From: Gemmatimonadota bacterium
GTDB taxonomy: Bacteria; Gemmatimonadota; Gemmatimonadetes; Longimicrobiales; RSA9
Length of the DNA: 13,353 bases
Reading direction: 5' to 3'
Assembly (NCBI GenBank): GCA_016207445.1
Contig: JACQPS010000224.1
Coordinates: 1 to 13,353 of the forward strand
In this document: piece by piece, positions 1-7,157 of the stretch
Layout: every line of letters begins with the position of its first letter
Numbering within the stretch: the first letter of the stretch is position 1
Position numbers and translations under genes: made by a program
Notes under the pieces: model-generated
The model's database searches: none
The model's input: only the letters and a program-made list of their open reading frames with translations
What the model was told of the DNA's origin: nothing

Positions 1-24
1 ACCCCTGGCCCCCGACCCCTGCTT

Positions 25-1320
25 CTACGCGGCCTGGAACTGCTCCGCCTCGGTCGAGCCGGTGAGCGCAGCCGTCGAGGCCGAGCCGCCGCTCACGGCC
101 TGCAGCACGCGATCGAAATACGCCGCGCCCGCAGCGCGCTGATGCTGGGTTCCGGTGTAGCCGTCCCGCTCGCGCGCAAATTCCTGCCGCTGAAGTCGCA
201 CGTAGGCGGGCATGCCCTCGCCGGCGTACTCGTGCGCCAGCTCGAAGCTGTGCAGGTTCAGCAGGTGCCAGCCCGCCAGCGTAATGAAGTCGAAGCGGTA
301 GCCGAGCCCCGCCAGCTCGTTCTGGAAGGCCGCGATGGCCGCGGCGTCGAGGTTCTTCTCCCAGTTGAAGGATGGCGAGCAGTTGTATGCCAGGAGCTTG
401 CCCGGGAAGCGAGCGTGGATGGCCAGCGCGAACCGGCGTGCCTCCTCGAGGTCCGGCCGCGAGGTTTCGAACCAGAGCATGTCGGCGTACGGCGCGTAGG
501 CGAGCCCCCGTGCGATCGCCGCGTCCAACCCCCCACGCACGGCGAAGTATCCCTCGGCCGTGCGCGCGCCGGTCAGAAACGCTCGGTCACGCGGGTCGAT
601 ATCGCTGGTGAGCAGTGTGGCCGAGAGCGCGTCCGTACGCGCGATCAGGATCGTGGAGATCCCCAGGACATCGGCCGCGAGCCGGGCCGCGTTCAGCGTG
701 CGGATGAATTGCGCCGGGGGCACCAACACCTTCCCGCCCATATGCCCGCACTTCTTCTCGGCGGCGAGCTGGTCCTCGAAGTGCACGGCCGCGGCGCCCG
801 CCTCGACGAGTGCGCGGGTCAGCTCGAAGGCGTGGATCGGGCCGCCGAAGCCGGCCTCCGCATCCGCGACCAGCGGCACCAGCCAATCCCGCGCGGCCTT
901 CCCCTCGCTGACCTCGATCTGGTCCGCCCGGAGCAGTGCGTTGTTCAAGCGCCGTACGAGCGCGGGTACACTGTTCGAGGGGTAAAGACTCTGGTCGGGA
1001 TACGTCTGCCCGGCCAGATTCGCGTCCGCGGCAACCTGCCAGCCGCTGACGTAGATCGCCTCGAGGCCGGCGGCGACCATCTGGACCGCCTGCGCGCCGG
1101 TGAGCGCGCCGAAAGTCCGCACAAATCCATCGTGCCGGAGCAGCTGCCACAAGCGCTCGGCACCGCGCCGGGCCAGGGTGTGCTCGACCGGTACGGAGCC
1201 CCGCAGGCGTACCACGTCTTCCGCCGTGAAGTCGCGCCGGATGCCGCGCCAGCGCGCGTCCTCCGCCCAGCTCTTCTCGAGGTCCCGCACCGGCCTGGCC
1301 CCCTCGATGCGCCCCATCAT
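25..1320 (-). CDS. aceA: Isocitrate lyase
   Basis: Cytosolic enzyme of the glyoxylate shunt that cleaves isocitrate to glyoxylate and succinate. The 431-residue product is close to the roughly 434 residues of the enterobacterial enzyme. Visible family motifs are VSGWQVAADAN (residues 91-101), the catalytic KKCGHMGGKVL stretch (189-199, with active-site Cys191), NCSPSFNW (313-320), and a C-terminus ending TGSTEAEQFQAA that matches the lid segment of the family. It starts 19 bp after the stop of malate synthase, so the two are almost certainly co-transcribed. Two adjacent ATG codons (1320 and 1317) are possible starts. A GGAGG at 1323-1327 is only 2 nt from the first but 5 nt from the second, so the real protein may lack the first Met. 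Nothing appears truncated: the TAG stop lies at 25-27. Confidence 0.97.
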   Translation of the reverse strand: MMGRIEGARPVRDLEKSWAEDARWRGIRRDFTAEDVVRLRGSVPVEHTLARRGAERLWQLLRHDGFVRTFGALTGAQAVQMVAAGLEAIYVSGWQVAADANLAGQTYPDQSLYPSNSVPALVRRLNNALLRADQIEVSEGKAARDWLVPLVADAEAGFGGPIHAFELTRALVEAGAAAVHFEDQLAAEKKCGHMGGKVLVPPAQFIRTLNAARLAADVLGISTILIARTDALSATLLTSDIDPRDRAFLTGARTAEGYFAVRGGLDAAIARGLAYAPYADMLWFETSRPDLEEARRFALAIHARFPGKLLAYNCSPSFNWEKNLDAAAIAAFQNELAGLGYRFDFITLAGWHLLNLHSFELAHEYAGEGMPAYVRLQRQEFARERDGYTGTQHQRAAGAAYFDRVLQAVSGGSASTAALTGSTEAEQFQAA

Positions 1321-1322
1321 CT

Positions 1323-1336
1323 CCTCCCTTCCCCTT
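1323..1336 (-). promoter_or_regulatory. Ribosome binding region of aceA
   Basis: On the minus strand the aceB-aceA gap is purine-rich, with AAGGGG followed by GGAGG just before two tandem ATG codons. The proximal GGAGG better fits the second ATG (1317), while the distal AAGGGG fits the first (1320). The start is therefore ambiguous by one codon. Confidence 0.6.
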
Positions 1337-1339
1337 CTG

Positions 1340-2932
1340 CTACTCCAGCAGCCCGTACGCCGGTATGGTGAGGAACTCCGCGAAGTCGGGCCGCAGCACG
1401 AGCTCGTCCAGCAGCGCGGCGGCCTCGCGCAGGCGGCTGTCGTCGTTTGCGTGCGCAGCCGTGAGCTTCCGCTCCTCCTCCTGGCGCAGCCCGCGGTACA
1501 GCTCCGGATTCAGCGTCGGCCCTTCGGCGAGGCGCACGCCGTGGTGCGTCCACTGCCACAGCTGCGCCCGTGCGATCTCCGCGGTCGCCGCGTCCTCCAT
1601 CAGGTTGAAGATGGCGGCCGCTCCCGTGCCACGCAGCCACGCGTCCAGGTACTGCAGGGCCACGCTGATGTTGTTCCGCACGCCCGCCTCCGTGACTCGC
1701 CCGCCCGGTACCCGGATGTCCAGCAGCTGCGACGCCCCGATCGACAGCTCGTCCCGCAAGCGCTCCTTCTGGTGCGGCCGCGTGCCGAGCACGGCGTCGA
1801 ATACCTCCTGTGCGACCGGGACGAGATCCGGGTGCGCGACCCAGGTACCGTCGAAGCCGTCGCCCGACTCGCGCAGCTTGTCCTCGCGCACCTTCGCCAG
1901 CGCGACCTCGTTGAGCTGCGGGTCGCGCCGGCTCGGCACGAAGGCGGCCATGCCCCCGATCGCGTGCGTACCCCGGCGATGGCAGGTCTGCACCAGCAGC
2001 TCGGTGTAGGCACGCATGAAGGGGACGGTCATGCTTACCTGCGCGCGGTCCGGGAGCACGAACTCGGCCCGCGTGTGAAATTTCTTGATGACACTGAAGA
2101 TGTAATCCCAGCGCCCGGCGTTCAAACCCGCCGCGTGCTCGCGCAGCTCGTGCAGGATCTCGTCCATCTCGAAGGCGGCCAGGATCGTCTCGATCAGGAC
2201 CGTCGCGCGGATGCTGCCGCGCGGGATCGCGAGTGCGTCTTGCGCGAACAGGAACACGTCCTTCCAGAGCCTGGCCTCGAGATGGCTCTCGAGCTTGGGG
2301 ATGTAGAAGTACGGCCCGGTGCCGCGGTCCAGCAGCTCGCGTGCGTTGTGGAAGAAGTAGAGGCCGAAGTCGAAGAGACTCGCCGAGACCGCGGCCCCGC
2401 CCACCTGCACGTGCTTCTCGAGCAAGTGCCAGCCGCGCGGCCGCACGACGAGCGTCGCCGGCCGTTCCGCCAGACGGTAGACTTTCCCCTCCGGCGTCCG
2501 CAGCTCGATGGTGCGGCGCACGGCATCCTGTAGATTCGCCTGCCCTGCCACCACGTTGGCCCAGGTCGGCGAGAGCGCATCCTCGAAGTCGGCCATGAAG
2601 ACGCGCGCGCCCGAATTGAGCGCGTTGATCATCATCTTCCGGTCGACGGGGCCAGTGATCTCGACGCGGCGGTCCTGGAGATCCGGCGGCACGGATGCGA
2701 CGCGCCAGTCACCGCGGCGAACGGGCTCGGTCGCCGACAGGAAATCGGGGAGCACGCCGCTGCGCAGCTCCGCCAGATGCTGCGCGCGGCGGCGCAGCAG
2801 CTCCTCCCGCCTGCCGTTGAACTCGCGCTGCAACACGAGGACGAAATCGAGCGCTTCCGGCGTGAGCACGCGGGCGCTCTCGGGCAGCAGCTTTCCGCGG
2901 ATTTCCGGGCGCGCCAGGGTTCTGGATGCCAT
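1340..2932 (-). CDS. aceB: Malate synthase A
   Basis: Condenses glyoxylate with acetyl-CoA to malate, the second glyoxylate-shunt step, and lies directly upstream of aceA. The 530-residue length fits the A-type enzyme. Motifs: DFEDALSPTW (115-124), RPRGWHL (164-170), RATVLIET (242-249), GRWDYIFS (273-280), HAIGGMAA (323-330), the conserved NLMEDAATAEI block holding the presumed general-base Asp447 (443-453), and the C-terminal LTIPAYGLL. I chose the ATG at 2932 because the family N-terminus begins there and a GGGGGA lies 6 nt upstream. The reading frame stays open much further upstream, but that part overlaps murJ antisense-frame sequence and has no family similarity. The 158-bp gap before it suggests its own promoter. 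Confidence 0.97.
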   Translation of the reverse strand: MASRTLARPEIRGKLLPESARVLTPEALDFVLVLQREFNGRREELLRRRAQHLAELRSGVLPDFLSATEPVRRGDWRVASVPPDLQDRRVEITGPVDRKMMINALNSGARVFMADFEDALSPTWANVVAGQANLQDAVRRTIELRTPEGKVYRLAERPATLVVRPRGWHLLEKHVQVGGAAVSASLFDFGLYFFHNARELLDRGTGPYFYIPKLESHLEARLWKDVFLFAQDALAIPRGSIRATVLIETILAAFEMDEILHELREHAAGLNAGRWDYIFSVIKKFHTRAEFVLPDRAQVSMTVPFMRAYTELLVQTCHRRGTHAIGGMAAFVPSRRDPQLNEVALAKVREDKLRESGDGFDGTWVAHPDLVPVAQEVFDAVLGTRPHQKERLRDELSIGASQLLDIRVPGGRVTEAGVRNNISVALQYLDAWLRGTGAAAIFNLMEDAATAEIARAQLWQWTHHGVRLAEGPTLNPELYRGLRQEEERKLTAAHANDDSRLREAAALLDELVLRPDFAEFLTIPAYGLLE

Positions 2933-2968
2933 TTGCGATCCCCCGGACGTTCCGAAGGCCGTGAGGCT

Positions 2969-2987
2969 GAGCCGGCGCAGCCGGCTC
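2969..2987 (-). other. 7-bp inverted repeat upstream of aceB
   Basis: A perfect stem (GAGCCGG / CCGGCTC) with a 5-nt loop lies 37 bp before the aceB start codon, in the non-coding gap. No T-run follows it on the minus strand, so it is not a canonical intrinsic terminator. It could be a leader hairpin of the aceBA mRNA or an operator-like dyad. Short GC-rich dyads also occur by chance in such a genome. Confidence 0.35.
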
Positions 2988-3045
2988 GAAATCGGCCGCC
3001 CTCCTGCGGCAGGCCGCGGAGAAGCGGGTTGCAGAGAATGTGCCC

Positions 3046-3061
3046 CGCGGTCTGAACCGCG
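3046..3061 (-). terminator. Weak stem-loop after murJ, possible terminator
   Basis: CGCGGT and ACCGCG form a perfect 6-bp stem around a 4-nt loop, about 30 nt past the murJ stop codon. The sequence after it on the minus strand (GGGGCACATTCTCTGC) has only scattered T residues, so any termination would be inefficient or Rho-assisted. It is the best terminator candidate in the 2933-3090 gap. I found no convincing -35/-10 pair for aceBA in that gap. Confidence 0.3.
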
Positions 3062-3090
3062 CCCCGAGTCCCCCCGACCCGCGAGCCGAT

Positions 3091-4668
3091 TTACCGGCCG
3101 GTGAGCCTGCGCAGGACGCGCGTGGACTCGGGCAGTCCGAGCGCGGCGCCGGCACCGAAATACAAGCCGCCGAACGGGAGGAGCACGAGGACGGCGGTCC
3201 AGATCGGGTGCAGCGGGGGAAGCATGAGCTGCACACCCCGCGCGCTTGCCGCGGCCACGGCCGCGGCGAACACCATGCGCGCGAGCACGTCGGCGCCGGC
3301 GCCGACGCGTCCGATCCTGCCGCCGAGCGCGCGGCGCAGCAGCGCCCACTCCAGCCAGGCGGCGCCCCCCGCGCCCAGACTCAACCCTGCCGCCCCGAGC
3401 GGGCGCCCGCCGGTGCTGAAGCGCTCGAGCAGCAGCATGAGGCCGAGGCCCGCCCCGGCCGCCAGCAGCACCCTGGCCAGGGCGAACTTCGCCGGCGTGC
3501 GCGTATCGTGCAGCGCGAAAAAGGCGGAGGAGAACAGCCGCGTCGCCGTCGAAGCGAGCAGCCCCACGGTGTAGCCGGCCAGGACCAGGGTCACCAGAAG
3601 CGTGTCGCCGCGGCCGAAGTCCCCAGTCTCGTAGAGGGCGGCCACGATGACGTCGCCCAGTGCGAGGTATCCCAGGACCGATGGCACCACCAGGAACGCG
3701 ATCTGACGCAGCCCCGCGTTCACACGCTGTTGCAGCGCCTCCGCTTCCCCACCCCGTCGCCGGGCCAGCTCCGGCAGCTCGGCGGCCGCGACCGACATGC
3801 CGAACAGGCTGACCGGCAGCAGGTACAGCGTCTGCGCGTAGCCGAGCGCCGCCACCGCGCCCGCCGACAGAAACGAGGCGAGCACCAGGTCCACCCAGCC
3901 GCTCAGCTGGACCACGCCACGCCCCAGGATCGCCGGACCCGCGTTGCGGACCGCCGTGCGCAGCTCGGCCATGTGCGTGTCCCAGCGGACCTGCAGCCGT
4001 CGCTCGAGGCGAAGCACCCAGGGGAGCTGGATGCCGAACTGCAGCAACCCGCCCAGGAACGCCCCCCAGGCCAGCGCCACGACCAGATCGGCTCGATCGA
4101 GGCGGCCGCCCAGGCCCAGCAGCGTGGTGATCATCGCCGCGTTCCACAGCACCGGCGCCACGTAGGGAACGAAGAAGCGCCGGTGACTGTTCAGGATTCC
4201 GAGCGCCCAGGCCGCGAGCACCAGCACGCCCGTCATCGGGAAGAGGATCCGCACGGCGGTCACGGTCAGCTCCCGCCGCATCCCCGCGAAGCCGGGAAGG
4301 AAGATATCCACGAGCACGGGAGCCAAAACGATGCCGATGAGGGCGAGCCCGCCGGCGACCGCGAGGAGTAGCGCGAACATGGCGCCGGCCAGCCGCCCCG
4401 CCTCCTCGGCACGCCTCCGCTCCAGTAGCTCGGCGTAGACCGGAATGAAAGACGCGCTCAGCGTCCCCTCCCCCAACAGGTTCTGGAGGACGTTGGGCAT
4501 GCGCAGCGCCGCCCGGAAGGCGTCCGCGAACAGCGACGTGCCGAAGTAGTGGGCGAAGATGCGATCCCGGATCAGCCCGGCGATCCGGCTCAAAAGAATG
4601 CCCGCTGCCACCCAGCGGGCGGAGCGGGCAGAGGGCGCGCTGGAAAGCGTCTCAGCGCTCGTGTTCAC
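3091..4668 (-). CDS. murJ: Lipid II flippase MurJ (MviN family)
   Basis: Polytopic inner-membrane protein of the MOP exporter superfamily that flips undecaprenyl-linked lipid II to the periplasmic face for peptidoglycan synthesis. The 525 residues match the family's usual size. Signature segments are SRIAGLIRDRIFAHYFG (27-43) and DAFRAALRMPNVLQNLLGEG (49-68), followed by SASFIPVYAELL, with many hydrophobic helices through to the C-terminus, consistent with about 14 transmembrane segments. The start is GTG at 4668, preceded by no clear Shine-Dalgarno. It overlaps the upstream small coiled-coil gene by 17 bp, so translation is probably coupled to it. A short charged/Ser-Ala-rich N-terminal tail (residues 1-18) precedes the first helix. 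Confidence 0.95.
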   Translation of the reverse strand: MNTSAETLSSAPSARSARWVAAGILLSRIAGLIRDRIFAHYFGTSLFADAFRAALRMPNVLQNLLGEGTLSASFIPVYAELLERRRAEEAGRLAGAMFALLLAVAGGLALIGIVLAPVLVDIFLPGFAGMRRELTVTAVRILFPMTGVLVLAAWALGILNSHRRFFVPYVAPVLWNAAMITTLLGLGGRLDRADLVVALAWGAFLGGLLQFGIQLPWVLRLERRLQVRWDTHMAELRTAVRNAGPAILGRGVVQLSGWVDLVLASFLSAGAVAALGYAQTLYLLPVSLFGMSVAAAELPELARRRGGEAEALQQRVNAGLRQIAFLVVPSVLGYLALGDVIVAALYETGDFGRGDTLLVTLVLAGYTVGLLASTATRLFSSAFFALHDTRTPAKFALARVLLAAGAGLGLMLLLERFSTGGRPLGAAGLSLGAGGAAWLEWALLRRALGGRIGRVGAGADVLARMVFAAAVAAASARGVQLMLPPLHPIWTAVLVLLPFGGLYFGAGAALGLPESTRVLRRLTGR

Positions 4669-4927
4669 CGGCCGGGAGCACGCCGGGGGAGCCCTTGCTC
4701 TCCAGCAGGCGCTGGAGGAACTCGTGATGCTCCTCCAGGTTCTGGAGCTCGCGATTCAGCCGCTCGACCTCGGCCTCGAGCGCAGCAAGGCGCCGCCCCA
4801 GGCTCCGGTCCGCCGGCAGCGCATCCCGCTCGAGCCGGGCCGCCAGCGCGCGGCCGAGCTGGGAGTCCAGCACCACCGTGACCAGCGGGATCATCAGAGC
4901 GAGCACCGCGATGACGAACCACCACAT
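4652..4927 (-). CDS. Small membrane-anchored coiled-coil protein, unknown function
   Basis: Encodes 91 residues. Residues 1-20 (MWWFVIAVLALMIPLVTVVL) form one hydrophobic helix. A linker is followed by a charged heptad-like helix at about 46-75 (RLAALEAEVERLNRELQNLE and onward), predicted as a coiled coil, then a short polar tail. The architecture resembles PspB-like or FtsB/FtsL-like small bitopic proteins, but I do not recognise a named family and the sequence is too short to assign. The stop overlaps the murJ start by 17 bp, which ties it to murJ and suggests a membrane or cell-wall role. That role is inference from context only. Codon use and GC match the neighbours, and the ATG at 4927 gives a sensible signal-anchor N-terminus. 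Confidence 0.75.
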   Translation of the reverse strand: MWWFVIAVLALMIPLVTVVLDSQLGRALAARLERDALPADRSLGRRLAALEAEVERLNRELQNLEEHHEFLQRLLESKGSPGVLPAGEHER

Positions 4928-4934
4928 ATGCGCA

Positions 4935-4964
4935 ACAATACCCGCCGCGGGCCCTCGGCGGCAA
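4935..4964 (-). promoter_or_regulatory. Possible promoter or terminator in the gap after bshC
   Basis: The 42-bp gap between bshC and the coiled-coil gene has two overlapping readings on the minus strand. TTGCCG (4959-4964) and TATTGT (4935-4940) are 18 bp apart and loosely resemble -35/-10 boxes (4 of 6 matches each). The -10-like box would sit only 7 bp from the ATG, implying a leaderless or nearly leaderless mRNA. Alternatively, CCGCCG/CGGCGG (4942-4947 and 4956-4961) form a 6-bp stem with an 8-nt loop, followed by GGTATTGTTG, which could be a weak terminator for bshC. I cannot choose between these. Confidence 0.25.
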
Positions 4965-4969
4965 GCAGT

Positions 4970-6607
4970 TCAGCCGCAGCGGACGCCCGCCCAGCCGGGC
5001 ACGGCATCCCCCATCTCGATGTGCACCGCCTCCAGGAGCGCGCCCAGCAGCGCCGGCCCGTAGCGTGCGAGGTACTGGAAGACGTTGAAAACCCGCTCCT
5101 GAGGCTGCCCGCCGGGAAAGAGGTTGAGGCGCGCCTTCTCGAGCTGATCCAGCGCCACCGAGTTCCGCCTCTTCCAGTGCTGCCCGATTTTCTTCTCGGC
5201 CTCCTCGAGTTGCAGCAGGCTGGAGTTACGGGCGCCGGCCAGCGGCTTCTCCAGAGTGGCATCGATGGCACGGCTCCCCTCCGTGAGCTGCCGATAGCCG
5301 TCCTCGATGCGGCGCCGGAGCTCCGCCAGCGTCGCTGTGATCTCCACCGGCAGTCCGTCGCCCGGCGCGTCCATCAGCTCGCGGGCGGGCCGCCGGAAAT
5401 CGTCCACCTCGAGCCCGAACTTGTCCAGGACCTTACGCACCTTCCCCTCGACCAGCGTCAGGCTCGCGCGAGGAAAGACCAGCGGCATCTCGATGCCGTG
5501 GGCGCGGAAGAGGCACCCGACCTGCGCGTAATAGCCGAGCTCCGCGGGACCGGCCACGTACGCAACCGTCGGAAAGACGGAGCTCTCGACCACCGGGCGC
5601 AGCAGCACGTTCGGCGAGAAGCGCCCCGGCTCGCGCTCGATCAACGCCCGGAGCTCGGGCTCCGTGAACGTGCGCTTCGACCGCCGCAGCCGCCACGCGC
5701 CGTCCTCGCGCAGCAACCGGTCCCGACCAGATTGCGCATCTTCGTAGAACAGATTGGACGCGCCGGCCCCGATCGTCACCTGGGCATGGTACCCAGCCGT
5801 TTGCAGGCGTGCCGTCTGCTCCGCGAGCAGGAGCTCGTGCTGCGCCGACTGCTCCAGCTCGCGCGTCAGCACGTCGGCCGCGAGCTCCTTGATGACCGGA
5901 TCGGCGGCGTCCACGATCAGCAGATCGAATGGGCGAAACAGATCGGCGACGAGCTCGCTGAACGCGCCGGCCATGCTCTGGCCCGGCCGATACGCGGCAC
6001 GCAGCCGCTCGAGGAGCGCGGGCGTGAACTCGGTGTCCGGCAGCGCCCGCGCGAGGCCCAGCACCGTCTCCTCGATGGTGTCATCCAGAGGGATGCGCGC
6101 CATGGAGCGAGGAACCTCCGCTGCCGACGACAGTGCGACGCGCCGCAGGTCGAGATCGGGGGACAGCACCTCGATCTGGCTGGCTTCCTCCCAGTCGTGA
6201 TCGTCGGACGCTACCCAGAAGAGGGGAGCCACGGGTCGGTCCAGCACCCGCTCCAGCACGCCGGCCAACCGGATCGCGCTCATGATCTTGTAGATCGTGT
6301 ACAGCGGACCGGTGAACAGCCCCGCCTGCTGGCCGGTGGTGACGAACACGCCGTCGCCGCTGCGCAGGCGCTCGAGCCGCCGGGCGGCCGCGGGTGTGGT
6401 CGGCCGGACGGCCGCCGCCATGCGCTGACGCCGCCCGGCATCGAAGCGCAGGGAGACTTCCTCGGCCTTCCGCTGGTACGCCTCCGGATCCCACGGCGAG
6501 CCCGTGTAGAACGGGGCGAGGGCCGCTGCGCCGGCGTGGTAGTCGCGAACCAGTGCCGGCGCCGCCAGGCGTCCGACGTGGATTTCCAGACTGCCCAGTT
6601 TCGTCAT
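4970..6607 (-). CDS. bshC: Bacillithiol biosynthesis cysteine-adding enzyme BshC
   Basis: Cytosolic ligase-like enzyme thought to add cysteine to glucosaminyl-malate, the final step of bacillithiol synthesis after BshA and BshB. The 545-residue product is near the family length of about 540. Clear signatures are TGQQAGLFTGPLYTIYK (91-107) and FWVASDDHDWEEA (130-142), with a third conserved block at 333-362 (NVLLRPVVESSVFP, then AGPAELGYYAQ). The C-terminal half has long charged helices, as expected for the family's coiled-coil region, and the QERVFNVFQYLARYG segment precedes the end. The ATG at 6607 aligns with family N-termini. It has no strong Shine-Dalgarno and follows a 64-bp gap after rlmH. 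bshA and bshB are not in this window. Confidence 0.95.
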   Translation of the reverse strand: MTKLGSLEIHVGRLAAPALVRDYHAGAAALAPFYTGSPWDPEAYQRKAEEVSLRFDAGRRQRMAAAVRPTTPAAARRLERLRSGDGVFVTTGQQAGLFTGPLYTIYKIMSAIRLAGVLERVLDRPVAPLFWVASDDHDWEEASQIEVLSPDLDLRRVALSSAAEVPRSMARIPLDDTIEETVLGLARALPDTEFTPALLERLRAAYRPGQSMAGAFSELVADLFRPFDLLIVDAADPVIKELAADVLTRELEQSAQHELLLAEQTARLQTAGYHAQVTIGAGASNLFYEDAQSGRDRLLREDGAWRLRRSKRTFTEPELRALIEREPGRFSPNVLLRPVVESSVFPTVAYVAGPAELGYYAQVGCLFRAHGIEMPLVFPRASLTLVEGKVRKVLDKFGLEVDDFRRPARELMDAPGDGLPVEITATLAELRRRIEDGYRQLTEGSRAIDATLEKPLAGARNSSLLQLEEAEKKIGQHWKRRNSVALDQLEKARLNLFPGGQPQERVFNVFQYLARYGPALLGALLEAVHIEMGDAVPGWAGVRCG

Positions 6608-6632
6608 GCCGCGTGCACAGCCCCACGCGACG

Positions 6633-6672
6633 AGGCGCTCGGTCTCTCGGCGGCTCCGCGTCTCCGCGTGAT
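6633..6672. repeat. Degenerate 8-bp-period tandem repeat between rlmH and bshC
   Basis: Five consecutive octamers on the plus strand read aggcgctc, ggtctctc, ggcggctc, cgcgtctc and cgcgtgat. The first four end in CTC, and an exact octamer pair, CTCCGCGT, occurs at 6654-6661 and 6662-6669. The array fills most of the rlmH-bshC gap and runs to the rlmH stop codon. The period is visible by eye; its function, if any, is unknown. Confidence 0.55.
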
Positions 6673-7145
6673 CATTCGCTCGCCTTGTGGTACGGCTCCC
6701 TCCGCACGATCGTGCCCGCGCGGTAGAGTTGCTCCGCGAGAACCAGGCGGGCCAGCTCGTGCGGCAGTGTGAAGGCCGACAGCGCGAGCAGCCGATCCGC
6801 GCGCTCCAGCGCCTCGCCCGACAGTCCCCGCGCGCCCCCGATCAGGAAGGCCACGCCGGTGCGCGCGCGCAGGGTCAGTTCTCCCAGATAGCGTGCCAGC
6901 TCCGCCGACGACCAGCGTTCGCCGCTGCGCGTGAGAGGCACCAGCTCGACGTGCGCCGGCACTCGCTCGAGCAGCCGTGACGTCTCCGCCCGTCTCACAT
7001 CCTCCGGCGTGCGCCGGGCCGCCTTCTCTTCCCGGACCTCCACGGCTTCGAAGTTCCAGTACCGCGCCGCGCGTCGCTCGTACTCGGCGATCGCGCTGCC
7101 CAGCAGCTTCCCCGGACGACCCACCGCCACGACCGAGACCTTCAC
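6672..7145 (-). CDS. rlmH: 23S rRNA (pseudouridine-1915-N3)-methyltransferase RlmH
   Basis: SPOUT-class methyltransferase that methylates the pseudouridine at position 1915 in helix 69 of 23S rRNA, using S-adenosylmethionine and acting on assembled 70S ribosomes. The 157 residues match the usual 155-159. Visible features are the N-terminal KVSVVAVGRPGK strand-loop, the knot region with the SAM-binding FLIGGARGLSG (100-110), TLPHELARLVLAEQLYRA (126-143), and the conserved C-terminal PYHK (151-154), here followed by ASE. The start is GTG at 7145, with a purine-rich AGGGCAGG just upstream. It lies 12 bp after the dehydrogenase stop codon and is probably co-transcribed with it. Confidence 0.96.
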   Translation of the reverse strand: MKVSVVAVGRPGKLLGSAIAEYERRAARYWNFEAVEVREEKAARRTPEDVRRAETSRLLERVPAHVELVPLTRSGERWSSAELARYLGELTLRARTGVAFLIGGARGLSGEALERADRLLALSAFTLPHELARLVLAEQLYRAGTIVRREPYHKASE

Positions 7146-7157
7146 GGCCTGCCCTGG

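Noticed and set aside
1100..2533. A 477-codon open frame on the plus strand
   Set aside because: Antisense to aceB and the aceA 5' end, with the same shadow character.
2933..4147. Upstream extension of the malate synthase reading frame to about 935 residues
   Set aside because: The added part is an arginine/glycine/alanine-rich translation lying in another frame of murJ on the same strand, with no family similarity. Malate synthase begins normally at 2932.
4559..6772. A 737-codon open frame on the plus strand
   Set aside because: Antisense to bshC and neighbours, with no recognisable domain. It is a codon-bias shadow.
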